DNA of 19,167 nucleotides from Firmicutes bacterium UBA3914 (lineage in GTDB: Bacteria; Bacillota; Limnochordia; Darwinibacteriales; Darwinibacteriaceae): the NCBI GenBank assembly GCA_002391385.1, contig DGEY01000018.1, forward strand, positions 1 through 19,167, read 5' to 3'. Positions 6,339 through 13,914 of the stretch are shown in pieces. The notes beneath the pieces are model-generated. The model did not search any database. It was not told the origin of the DNA and worked only from the letters and a program-made list of their open reading frames with translations. Positions within the stretch are counted from its first letter, which is position 1. The number at the start of each line of letters is the position of its first letter. The position numbers and the translations under genes are program-made.

Positions 6339-8237
6339 ATGGGCGAAGGACTTTTGGCACGCATCAATTCTCCGGAAGATCTTAAGCAGCTGGATCTGCG
6401 CAGCTTAGAGCAGCTGGCCGGAGAAATCCGGCAGATCATTGTCTCCACGGTGGAGAAAAACGGCGGGCATCTCGGTGCCAATTTGGGCGTGGTGGAGCTT
6501 ACCTTGGCTCTGCACTCGGTCCTCTCCGCGCCGCGGGACAAAATCATCTGGGATGTGGGGCACCAGTGCTACACCCACAAACTGCTAACCGGCCGCCAGG
6601 ACCGGTTTCACACTTTACGCCAGTGGGGCGGGCTCTCGGGCTTTCCCCTTCCCAGCGAGAGTGCATACGACCATTTCGGGGTAGGACACAGTTCTACCTC
6701 CATTTCCGCGGCTGCAGGTATGGTCATTGCCCGGGACCTGAGGGGCGAGGACTACCAGGTGGTGGCGGTGATCGGGGACGGAGCCCTCACAGGGGGCATG
6801 GCCTTTGAGGCGCTGAACCACATCGGCTCCTTGGGCCGGGACATTATCGTGATCCTCAATGATAACGAGATGTCCATCACCAACAACGTGGGGGCCCTCA
6901 GCGATTATCTGGGCCGCATCCGTTCCCACAGTGGGCTCTACCAGGCCCGGGAGGGGTTGGCAGCTTTCCTGCGCAGCGTTCCCCTGGTGGGTCAGCCCCT
7001 GGCCAGGCTGGCCCATAGGGTGAAAGTCACTCTGAAACACATGCTCCCTGGCCAGCTCTTTGAAGAACTGGGCTTTGCCTACCTGGGTCCCTTCGACGGA
7101 CACAACATCGCCGAGCTGCAGCGGGCCATCAGGGCCGGCATGCAGCGGCGGGGGCCCGTGCTCATCCATGTCCATACCCAAAAGGGGAGGGGGCATGCTC
7201 TGGCCGAAGAAAATCCCCACCGCTATCATGGTGTCGGCCCCAGCCGGAGCGGGGACCAAGATAACGGTCCCACCTTCAGCGAGGTGTTCGGCCGGACCCT
7301 GGTGCAGCTGGCGGAAAAGGATCCCAGGATTGTGGCCATCACCGCGGCCATGCGGGACGGTACCGGGCTGGGACCCTTTGCCCAAGTCTTTCCCGCCCGC
7401 TTTTTCGATGTGGGTATTGCCGAGCAGCATGCCCTCGGTTTGGCCGCGGGTATGGCCAAGGAAGGCCTCCGCCCTGTGGTGGCCATTTACTCCACTTTCC
7501 TGCAGCGGGGTTACGATCAGGTGATCCACGATCTGGCCCTGCAGGGGCTGCCGGTGGTGCTGGCGGTGGACCGCGCCGGTGCGGTGGGGGAAGATGGCGC
7601 AACCCATCAGGGTGTTTTCGACATCAGCTTTCTGCGTCCCGTACCGGGTCTGACCCTGCTGGCCCCCAGGGATGGCGGCGAGCTCGCGGCCATGCTGGCC
7701 TGGGCCCTCACGCAGGAGGGGCCGGTGGCCATACGCTACCCGCGGGGCAGTGCCGGAAACCTGGCCGCGCGGGGGCCCTTCGCCCCGCGAGAGCCCATTC
7801 CCGCCGTGGAAGTAAAACCCGGCCGTGATGGGGTGGTTTTCACCTTCGGACCCATGGTGGATGTGGCCCTGGAGGCCGCCGAAAGCTTGGAGCCAAAGCT
7901 GAGTTTTTCTGTCGTGAATATGCGCACCCTCAAGCCGCTGGACCAGGCCGTGGTCCGCAGCGCGGTGGAGGGGAAGAAATACGTGTTCACCCTGGAAGAT
8001 CACGTCTTGGCTGGAGGGTTTGGCAGCGGCGTTCTCGAAGTACTTATGGACATGGGCGCAGGCAAACCCCCATGCAGGGTGGAGCGCCTGGGCTACCCCG
8101 ATGGCTTCATTCCCCATGGTTCCATCCAGCGCATTCACCAGGAGTACGGCTTGACCGCACCGCAGGTTGCCGAGGCCCTGCGTAGAGCGGTTTCCCGGCG
8201 TAAATTGCGGGTGGCCATAAGTGGGGATGCCAAGTGA
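6339..8237 (+). CDS. dxs: 1-deoxy-D-xylulose-5-phosphate synthase
   Basis: A 632-residue thiamine diphosphate enzyme that condenses pyruvate and glyceraldehyde 3-phosphate to 1-deoxy-D-xylulose 5-phosphate, the entry step of the MEP isoprenoid route. Seen are 'NGGHLGANLGVVELTLALH', 'DVGHQCYTHKLLTGR' (His75), the cofactor motif 'GDGALTGGMAFEALN' from Gly146, the transketolase pyrimidine domain 'DVGIAEQHALGLAAGMA', 'DRAGAVGEDGATHQGVFD' and the C-terminal 'LEDHVLAGGFGSGV'. Length is typical. ATG 6339 has AAAAAGAGG (6323-6331) 7 bases before it, and the stop overlaps tlyA by 4 bases. It completes an isoprenoid pair with ispA on either side of the OLE RNA and oapA. Confidence 0.98.
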   Translation: MGEGLLARINSPEDLKQLDLRSLEQLAGEIRQIIVSTVEKNGGHLGANLGVVELTLALHSVLSAPRDKIIWDVGHQCYTHKLLTGRQDRFHTLRQWGGLSGFPLPSESAYDHFGVGHSSTSISAAAGMVIARDLRGEDYQVVAVIGDGALTGGMAFEALNHIGSLGRDIIVILNDNEMSITNNVGALSDYLGRIRSHSGLYQAREGLAAFLRSVPLVGQPLARLAHRVKVTLKHMLPGQLFEELGFAYLGPFDGHNIAELQRAIRAGMQRRGPVLIHVHTQKGRGHALAEENPHRYHGVGPSRSGDQDNGPTFSEVFGRTLVQLAEKDPRIVAITAAMRDGTGLGPFAQVFPARFFDVGIAEQHALGLAAGMAKEGLRPVVAIYSTFLQRGYDQVIHDLALQGLPVVLAVDRAGAVGEDGATHQGVFDISFLRPVPGLTLLAPRDGGELAAMLAWALTQEGPVAIRYPRGSAGNLAARGPFAPREPIPAVEVKPGRDGVVFTFGPMVDVALEAAESLEPKLSFSVVNMRTLKPLDQAVVRSAVEGKKYVFTLEDHVLAGGFGSGVLEVLMDMGAGKPPCRVERLGYPDGFIPHGSIQRIHQEYGLTAPQVAEALRRAVSRRKLRVAISGDAK

Positions 8238-9037
8238 TCCGACTGGATCAGCTGTTGGTCAGGCGGGGGCTGGCGCCCTCACGGCAGCGGGCCAAGGAGT
8301 TGATTGCCGAGGGCCAGGTTCTGGTGAACGGCGTTAAGGCTGTCAAGCCCAGTTACCAGGCTCCCGCAGATGCGGTGCTGGAAATCTTAGGAGAACCCTT
8401 ACCCTATCCCAGCAGGGCTGGGCTGAAGCTGGAACGGGCCCTGGAGGTCTTCGCCGTGGAGGTGACCGGCAGAACCGCCCTGGATGTGGGGGCTTCCACC
8501 GGCGGTTTCACCAGCTGCCTGCTGCGGGCCGGGGCCAGGAAGGTCTATGGGGTAGATGTGGGGCAGGATCAGCTGGTGCCTGAGCTGCGCAGCGATCCCC
8601 GGGTTGTGGTGATGGAAAAGACCAACATCCGGGACCTCACCCCCGAGCAGCTGCCGGAGCTGGCTGATTTAGCCACGATAGATGTTTCCTTTATTTCGCT
8701 CACCAAGGTCTTCCCCCACGTGCGGGCCCTTCTTAAGCCGGGTGCCGATGTGATCGCCTTAATCAAGCCCCAGTTCGAAACGGGTGGCGTGGGCTTGAGC
8801 AAGCACGGGGTGATCCAGGACCCCAGGATCCACTTGACCTATCTGCCTCCGCTGGTCAATGAACTGCAGGGCCAGGATCTGGGGCTCTTGGGCTTTGAGC
8901 CCTCGCCCATCAGCGGTCTGAAGGGCAATTTGGAATTTTTGGCCCATTTTCGCCTGGGGGCCGCGGTGCGCGACGCCTCCCACGTGGTTGCCGAGGCTAT
9001 CCGCGCCGGGTGGGACCGCCAGTCAGGGAAAGGATGA
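8234..9037 (+). CDS. tlyA: TlyA family rRNA 2'-O-methyltransferase
   Basis: A 267-residue protein with an N-terminal S4 RNA-binding domain (about 1-60, 'RLDQLLVRRGLAPSRQRAKE', 'EGQVLVNG') and a C-terminal FtsJ/RrmJ-like methyltransferase. The S-adenosylmethionine loop is 'ALDVGASTGGFTSCLLRAGA' (82-101). 'IDVSFISL' and 'ALIKPQFE' supply the Asp and Lys of the catalytic set. TlyA enzymes methylate ribose in 16S and/or 23S rRNA; some have been described as haemolysins, a label that need not apply here. GTG 8234 overlaps the dxs stop by 4 bases. Which rRNA sites it modifies is not deducible. Confidence 0.94.
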   Translation: MIRLDQLLVRRGLAPSRQRAKELIAEGQVLVNGVKAVKPSYQAPADAVLEILGEPLPYPSRAGLKLERALEVFAVEVTGRTALDVGASTGGFTSCLLRAGARKVYGVDVGQDQLVPELRSDPRVVVMEKTNIRDLTPEQLPELADLATIDVSFISLTKVFPHVRALLKPGADVIALIKPQFETGGVGLSKHGVIQDPRIHLTYLPPLVNELQGQDLGLLGFEPSPISGLKGNLEFLAHFRLGAAVRDASHVVAEAIRAGWDRQSGKG

Positions 9038-9043
9038 ACGTCG

Positions 9044-9883
9044 ATGAGGATAGGAATCGTACCCCATACGGGAAAAGAGACAGCCATGGATCTCAGCCGC
9101 GAACTGGCACACATCCTTGACCAGCGGGGTGTGGAACACCGGGTGATCTTGGCGCCCAGCCGGGATAACCTGGCCCATGTAGACCTGGTGATCGTCTTGG
9201 GCGGTGATGGAACGCTGCTCAACACGGCGCGCCTGGCCAGCCACGTCCAGGTGCCCGTTTTTGGGGTGAATGTGGGCCATTTGGGCTTTTTGACCGAAGT
9301 GGAAACCGATGGACTCTTCCCCGCCCTGGACAGGCTCTTGGCCGGGGAGTTCACCATCGAGAAGCGCATGCTGATCAGCGCCAGCATTGAGCGGGAAGGC
9401 CGGGAGATCGCCAGCCATGTGGCCCTCAATGATTTTGTGGTGACCCGGGGCACCTTTGCCCGCATTATCGAGTTCAGTATTTTCGCCGACGGACAGCCAG
9501 TTGCTGATTATGTAGGTGACGGAGTTATTGTGGCTACGCCCACAGGCTCCACCGCCTATTCCCTGGCAGCTGGAGGGCCCATCATCGAACCCCTGCTGGA
9601 ATCCATCTGCATCACTCCCATCTGCGCCCATTCTTTGGCTGCCCGCTCCGTGGTGATCAGGCCCGAGGTGGAGGTGCAGATCCGCCTCAACCGGGCCAGT
9701 GAGTCGGTGATGCTGACCATCGACGGACACGATGGCTTTCCCCTCTTGACTGGAGATCGGGTGACCATCCGGCGGGCAGGGCAGTGGGCTTTATTCGCCC
9801 GGCTGGGTGATCGGGGCTTTTTTCAAGTACTGCATTCTCGCCTGAGAATGCCGCAGATGGGAGGTGGGATCCGTGAAGCATAA
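9044..9883 (+). CDS. nadK: NAD kinase
   Basis: A 279-residue enzyme that phosphorylates NAD to NADP. It has the GGDGT catalytic motif at residues 53-57 ('VIVLGGDGTLLNTARL'), 'GVNVGHLGFLTEV', the conserved 'ALNDFVVTRG' and the glycine-rich 'GDGVIVATPTGSTAYSLAAG' loop, all diagnostic. ATG 9044 follows AAAGGA (9029-9034) by 9 bases and comes 6 bases after the tlyA stop. NADP supply serves the MEP pathway reductases and general biosynthesis; the link to neighbours is probably conserved operon structure rather than a specific partnership. The 3' end overlaps argR by 11 bases. Confidence 0.97.
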   Translation: MRIGIVPHTGKETAMDLSRELAHILDQRGVEHRVILAPSRDNLAHVDLVIVLGGDGTLLNTARLASHVQVPVFGVNVGHLGFLTEVETDGLFPALDRLLAGEFTIEKRMLISASIEREGREIASHVALNDFVVTRGTFARIIEFSIFADGQPVADYVGDGVIVATPTGSTAYSLAAGGPIIEPLLESICITPICAHSLAARSVVIRPEVEVQIRLNRASESVMLTIDGHDGFPLLTGDRVTIRRAGQWALFARLGDRGFFQVLHSRLRMPQMGGGIREA

Positions 9884-10352
9884 GCGCCAGAGCAAGCTCT
9901 TGGAACTGGTGCGCCAGCACAATGTGGAGACCCAGGAAGCCCTCATGGAGCTTCTCCAGGCCCACGGGTTCCGGGTAACCCAGGCCACCATCTCCAGGGA
10001 TATCAAAGAGCTGCGCTTGGTTAAGGTTCCCAACGGTCAGGGCGGCTACAAGTATTCCCTGCCCTCCACCGTGACCATGGGGGATCTTTTGGGGCGCGCC
10101 CGCCGCATTTTCCGGGACTATGTGCGCAGTGTGGACTTCAGCGGCCCTTTCATTCTGATCAAGACCTACCCCGGCGGGGCCCATGCGGTGGCGGCCATCA
10201 TAGATGAACTGGAGTGGCCGGAAATGCTTGGGAGCATAGCCGGTGATGACAGCATCCTGATTCTCACCCACGATCCTCAAAATAAGCCCAGCCAACCGGA
10301 AGGTCCCGCAGGTCTTGTCTTCAGCCGCATCCAAGAGCTCATGGAGAGGTGA
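9873..10352 (+). CDS. argR: Arginine repressor ArgR/AhrC
   Basis: A 159-residue arginine-responsive regulator that acts as a hexamer on ARG boxes to repress arginine synthesis genes and activate catabolism. The N-terminal winged helix is 'KHKRQSKLLELVRQHNVETQ' to 'VTQATISRDIKELRLVKVP'. The C-terminal arginine-binding and oligomerisation domain ends in 'GGAHAVAAIIDELEWPEMLG' and 'IAGDDSILIL', with the GDD arginine-contact motif. GTG 9873 is chosen over the in-frame GTG at 9864 because GGAGGTG (9860-9866) lies 6 bases before 9873. It overlaps nadK by 11 bases. The C-terminus extends about 10 residues beyond the usual length. Confidence 0.95.
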   Translation: MKHKRQSKLLELVRQHNVETQEALMELLQAHGFRVTQATISRDIKELRLVKVPNGQGGYKYSLPSTVTMGDLLGRARRIFRDYVRSVDFSGPFILIKTYPGGAHAVAAIIDELEWPEMLGSIAGDDSILILTHDPQNKPSQPEGPAGLVFSRIQELMER

Positions 10353-10356
10353 GTGC

Positions 10357-12048
10357 ATGCTCAAAGAGCTGCAGATTCGCGACTTTGCCCTAATCGAGGA
10401 CTTGGAATTATCATTCTATTCTGGCTTCAGTGTGCTCAGCGGAGAAACGGGTGCCGGGAAATCCATCATCATCGATGCTCTGAGCCTGCTCACGGGGGCT
10501 AGGGCCTCCACCGAGGTGATCCGCACTGGAGCCGGGCGCGCCCTCATCTCCGGCGCCTTTACCCCCAGCCCAGCCGCGGCTGCCCTTTTGGAAACATGGG
10601 GCATGCTGGAGGGGGAGGAGCTGATCATCACCAGGGAGATCAGCACAAGCGGCCGCAGCAGGTGCTGGATTAACGGCCATCTGGCCACCGTGGGCCAGCT
10701 GGCCTCCTTAGGGGCCCAGTTGGTCGATATTGTGGGACAGCACGACAGCCAAAGCCTCTTAAGGCCGGAGAACCATGTGCAGCTGCTGGACGGCTATGGG
10801 GGCCCGGACCAATTGAGTCTTCTGGCCAGAAGCGATGAATTGGCCAAAAAGTGGCTGGCCCTCCAGGCGGAAAAGCGGCGCCTGGAGAGCGATGAGCGGG
10901 AGAGGAACCGGCGGATGGATCTGCTAGCCTACCAGATCGAAGAGATCACCGCCGCGCAGCTGCAGCCCGGAGAAGATGGACAGCTGGAACAGGAGCGCTC
11001 CCGGCTGGCCAACTTGGACCGCATCCGCCAGGCTGTGGAGCTGGCGGTGGGCCTCTTGGGGGAAGGCTTGGGAGATGGCGAGCCCCTGCTGCACCTGCTC
11101 TCTTCCATCGAGGGGGAACTCGGCCGGGCCGCGAGGCTTGATCTGCAGCTGGAACCGCTGGCCCAGCGCTACGGAGAACTGGTCATCAACCTACAGGAGC
11201 TCCACCGGGAACTGCGGGGCTATTTGGAGGGCCTGCCCGCGGACCCGGGACGGCTCAACGCCATCGAGGAGCGGCTGGCGCTTTTGGACGGATTGAAGAG
11301 GAAATATGGAAGTACGGTGGAGGAAATCCTCAGCTACGGGCAGCGGGCCGCAGACGAACTGGCCGTGCTCCAGACGGCAGGTGTTAGGGCCGCGGGTCTG
11401 GATGAGGAATGCCGGCGCTTGGAGGAGCACTGGCTGCACTGCGCGGAGCAGCTGACGCAGCGCCGCCGGGAGCTGGCCCAGGAGCTGGAGCGGCGGGTCA
11501 AGGAGGAGCTGAGGGATCTGGCCATGGAAGGCACCCGCTTTGCGGTGCACTTTGTGCCTAGGGAAGGCCGCAGCCCCGCCCTGGGGGGCCGGGAAAGGGT
11601 TGAGTTCCTGCTTGCCGCCAACGTGGGCGAAGAGCTCAAGCCCTTGGCCAAAGTGGCCTCCGGGGGTGAACTAGCCCGGGTGCTCTTGGCCCTGAAGACC
11701 GTGCTGGCCCAGGCGGAGGAGATTCCCACCATCGTCTTCGATGAAGTGGATGCGGGCTTAGGCGGACGCACCGCGGTTAAGCTGGGCGAGAAGCTCAGGA
11801 GCCTGGGTGAGCTGCGCCAGGTGCTCTGCGTAACTCACCTGCCTGTGGTGGCCAGTTTTGGCACGCATCACTATTCGGTGCAGAAATCCACCCGCCAAAG
11901 CCGGACTATCGTGCAGGCTTCGCTTCTGGGGCCTGAAGAGCGGGTTGTGGAACTCACCCGCATGTTGGGCGGCAGCGCCGATGAGCAGGTCACCAGCGAA
12001 CATGCCCGGGAGCTTCTGCGCAGAACTTCCGGGGAGCTTGGCAGCTAG
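10357..12048 (+). CDS. recN: DNA repair protein RecN
   Basis: A 563-residue SMC-like ATPase of double-strand-break repair. Walker A is 'SGETGAGKSIIIDALSLLTG' (28-47). The RecN-specific 'IVGQHDSQSLL' follows, then two coiled-coil arms (roughly 150-370) rich in Glu, Leu and Arg. The ABC signature is 'VASGGELARVLLALKTVLA', Walker B is 'TIVFDEVDAGLGGRTAVKLG', and the switch histidine is in 'VLCVTHLPVVAS'. ATG 10357 has a GGAGAGGTGA site (10343-10352) 4 bases upstream; an upstream in-frame TTG at 10315 lies inside argR and lacks a site. RecN is commonly found after argR in firmicutes. Confidence 0.96.
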   Translation: MLKELQIRDFALIEDLELSFYSGFSVLSGETGAGKSIIIDALSLLTGARASTEVIRTGAGRALISGAFTPSPAAAALLETWGMLEGEELIITREISTSGRSRCWINGHLATVGQLASLGAQLVDIVGQHDSQSLLRPENHVQLLDGYGGPDQLSLLARSDELAKKWLALQAEKRRLESDERERNRRMDLLAYQIEEITAAQLQPGEDGQLEQERSRLANLDRIRQAVELAVGLLGEGLGDGEPLLHLLSSIEGELGRAARLDLQLEPLAQRYGELVINLQELHRELRGYLEGLPADPGRLNAIEERLALLDGLKRKYGSTVEEILSYGQRAADELAVLQTAGVRAAGLDEECRRLEEHWLHCAEQLTQRRRELAQELERRVKEELRDLAMEGTRFAVHFVPREGRSPALGGRERVEFLLAANVGEELKPLAKVASGGELARVLLALKTVLAQAEEIPTIVFDEVDAGLGGRTAVKLGEKLRSLGELRQVLCVTHLPVVASFGTHHYSVQKSTRQSRTIVQASLLGPEERVVELTRMLGGSADEQVTSEHARELLRRTSGELGS

Positions 12049-12079
12049 TTCCTTCTATATAGCCCTCGCGGGCCGGGCA

Positions 12080-12113
12080 ACCTACACCCATGAACTGCAT
12101 GTAGGGGGTAGGT
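12080..12113 (+). promoter_or_regulatory. Hairpin overlapping the spoIVB ribosome-binding site
   Basis: In the 71-base gap between recN and spoIVB, 12080-12085 (ACCTAC) can pair with 12108-12113 (GTAGGT), continued by 12087-12089 with 12104-12106 across one A-G mismatch. The 3' arm covers most of the Shine-Dalgarno site AGGTGG (12110-12115). The same 5' arm (12081-12086, CCTACA) can instead pair with 12100-12105 (TGTAGG), which leaves that site free. No T-run follows, so it is not a terminator. A role in limiting spoIVB translation is inference only. Confidence 0.35.
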
Positions 12114-12119
12114 GGCTTT

Positions 12120-13433
12120 GTGAGGAAAGTTTTACTCAGAGTAGTTGTGACTTTGGTTTTGGCCTGCGTGCTCTTGCTCTCCACAGTTCCCTACTGGGTC
12201 TCGGCAGTGGGTATACCCCGGCAGCTCAGGGTTTTCCCTGGCATGGAGCTGCCTGTGGACCTCAAACCTCCCTTTCGCATCCAAGATCAAGATGGCCGGG
12301 AAGTAACCGGCTTTTTTGACACAGAAAGCTTAGGCAGCCGGGTCTATCGGGTCAGCTTGTTTGGCTGGCTGCCGGTGACCAACTTGGTGGTGGATGTTGT
12401 CCCCCTGGTGGAGGTCTTCCCCGGCGGGCAGTCCATTGGCGTGCTGCTCAACTCCGAGGGCCTGGTCATCAGCGAATTGGGCGCTGTGGTGGACCTGGAG
12501 GGAAAGGAGCGCTCACCGGCCCGGGAAGCCGGCATTAGGGCGGGGGACATTCTCCTGTCCATCGAGGGCTATCCCACCCGCCGACCTGAACTGGTGAGCC
12601 AGCTGATCAACGCCCTGGCCCAGGAAAAGCGCTTTCTGCAGCTGGAGGTGAAGCGGGGCGACCGCATCCTGACCATCGCTGTGGAGCCTGCCAAGACCTG
12701 GCAGACCAACATTTTCGGCCAGGGTTCCCATCAGTACCTTTTAGGCATCCTCCTGGAAGATCCCGCGGCTGGAGTGGGCACCTTGAGTTTCTTCCATCCC
12801 GAGACGGGGCGCTTCGGGGCGCTGGGCCATACCATCACCGACAGCTTGGGACGGCCTGTGCAGATCGATGAGGGGACCATCGTGGAGGCCTCCATCGATT
12901 CCATCCGCTACGGCAGCAGGGGCACGCCCGGTGAAAAGGTGGGGTTCTTCCACGGGGAGCAGAATATTTTGGGCATCATCGATTCCAACAGCAGCTTAGG
13001 GATTTACGGTCAGCTGGTGGGCTCCCAGGCCCGCAGCTCCTTCCCGCAGCCGATTCCCGTGGCCTTTGCCCACCAGGTGAGGGCCGGGCCCGCGCAGATG
13101 TACACCGTGGTGGAGGGCACCAACATCGAGCGGTTTGAGGTGGAGATCATCAAGGTGGTGAACCAGACCAAACCCGCAGAAAAGGGGATGGTGGTTGAGG
13201 TTACCGACGAGCGGCTGCTGCGGCTCACAGGTGGCATCGTCCAAGGGATGTCCGGAAGTCCCCTGGTGCAAAACGGCATGCTTGTGGGGGTGATCACCCA
13301 CGTTTTTGTGAATAATCCCACAAAGGGGTACGCCAGTTTTGCCGAATGGATGGTCTATGAGGCAGGGTTAGGCCTGAGTGAACAAAATCCCGCGAAACAA
13401 GCGTCTTCGCGGGAGGTTTTTTTGTGCCCATAG
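12120..13433 (+). CDS. spoIVB: SpoIVB sporulation serine peptidase (S55)
   Basis: A 437-residue peptidase of the SpoIVB family. In spore formers it is made in the forespore, crosses into the intermembrane space and triggers activation of sigma-K in the mother cell by cleaving SpoIVFA. A membrane or signal helix spans about residues 5-28, a PDZ domain about 95-185 ('SIGVLLNSEGLVI', 'AREAGIRAGDILLSIEG'), and the S55 peptidase domain follows. The catalytic residues appear as His237 ('GALGHTITD'), Asp363 ('VEVTDERLL') and Ser378 ('QGMSGSPLV'), near the positions reported for Bacillus subtilis. GTG 12120 has AGGTGG 4 bases upstream. The C-terminus runs about 15 residues past the usual end, through a transcription terminator (13388-13423). 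It shows the organism comes from a sporulating lineage. Confidence 0.93.
   Translation: MRKVLLRVVVTLVLACVLLLSTVPYWVSAVGIPRQLRVFPGMELPVDLKPPFRIQDQDGREVTGFFDTESLGSRVYRVSLFGWLPVTNLVVDVVPLVEVFPGGQSIGVLLNSEGLVISELGAVVDLEGKERSPAREAGIRAGDILLSIEGYPTRRPELVSQLINALAQEKRFLQLEVKRGDRILTIAVEPAKTWQTNIFGQGSHQYLLGILLEDPAAGVGTLSFFHPETGRFGALGHTITDSLGRPVQIDEGTIVEASIDSIRYGSRGTPGEKVGFFHGEQNILGIIDSNSSLGIYGQLVGSQARSSFPQPIPVAFAHQVRAGPAQMYTVVEGTNIERFEVEIIKVVNQTKPAEKGMVVEVTDERLLRLTGGIVQGMSGSPLVQNGMLVGVITHVFVNNPTKGYASFAEWMVYEAGLGLSEQNPAKQASSREVFLCP
13388..13423 (+). terminator. Intrinsic terminator inside the 3' end of spoIVB
   Basis: A perfect 9-base-pair inverted repeat (13388-13396 TCCCGCGAA with 13406-13414 TTCGCGGGA, 9-base loop) is followed by GG and seven T (13417-13423). 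This is a textbook rho-independent terminator. It lies before the spoIVB stop at 13431-13433, so the last codons are encoded by the terminator itself. It separates the housekeeping/sporulation operon from the glutamate mutase operon. Confidence 0.9.
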
Positions 13434-13441
13434 AGAAGAAC

Positions 13442-13471
13442 TTGCGTAGGCACATTTTATTTACGTATAGT
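13442..13471 (+). promoter_or_regulatory. Candidate promoter of the glutamate mutase operon
   Basis: TTGCGT (13442-13447) and TATAGT (13466-13471), spaced by 18 bases, resemble a sigma-A promoter with a 5-of-6 -10 and a 3-of-6 -35. It sits between the spoIVB terminator and the first gene of the glutamate mutase operon, in a short A/T-rich stretch that contrasts with the surrounding GC-rich DNA. No operator or riboswitch is recognisable in the 56-base gap. Confidence 0.6.
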
Positions 13472-13489
13472 TAATAGGGAGAGAGGCGA

Positions 13490-13900
13490 ATGGAGGCAAA
13501 GACGCTTGTATTGGGCGTTATAGGCGCTGATGTACACGCTGTCGGTAATAAGATTTTGGAAATCGCCCTTACCGAAGCGGGATTCAACGTAGTCAACCTA
13601 GGAGTACTGGTTTCGCAAAAGGAATTCGTAGAAGCCGCCCTGGAGACGAACGCGGATGCAATTTTGGTCTCGTCCCTATACGGTCATGCGGAGATCGATG
13701 CCAGGGGTCTTAGGGAAGCACTGATCGAAGCCGGTATCGGCGATATTTTAATGTATATCGGTGGCTACCTGGTAGTGGGAAATCAGGATTGGTCCGAAGT
13801 GGAGGCCAAGTTCAAACAGCTGGGCTTTGATAGGGTGTATCCTCCCAGTACACTGCCTGAGGATTTCATTCCCACACTGCGGGAAGACCTGGGTATGTAG
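13490..13900 (+). CDS. glmS: Methylaspartate (glutamate) mutase sigma subunit
   Basis: A 136-residue B12-binding subunit of glutamate mutase, which interconverts L-glutamate and threo-3-methyl-L-aspartate. The DxHxxG motif is 'GADVHAVGNKIL' (Asp14, His16, Gly19); His16 would be the lower axial cobalt ligand in base-off/His-on binding. 'VSSLYGHAEID' and 'YIGGYLVVG' are the further loops that bury the nucleotide tail of the cofactor. The fold is a Rossmann-type domain of normal length. ATG 13490 follows GGGAGAGAGG (13477-13486). It is the first gene of an operon continuing with the MutL-like protein and the epsilon subunit. The gene is also called mamA or mutS in some annotations. Confidence 0.96.
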   Translation: MEAKTLVLGVIGADVHAVGNKILEIALTEAGFNVVNLGVLVSQKEFVEAALETNADAILVSSLYGHAEIDARGLREALIEAGIGDILMYIGGYLVVGNQDWSEVEAKFKQLGFDRVYPPSTLPEDFIPTLREDLGM

Positions 13901-13914
13901 TTGGGGGGTTTTTC

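Noticed and set aside
6615..8138. Very long (507-codon) minus-strand open frame
   Set aside because: It is antisense to dxs, has low-complexity His/Gly/Gln-rich composition typical of a shadow frame in GC-rich DNA, and no family resemblance.
12090..12104. Four-codon upstream frame (ATG AAC TGC ATG TAG) before spoIVB
   Set aside because: No ribosome-binding site precedes it and such short frames are frequent by chance; it falls in the hairpin loop.
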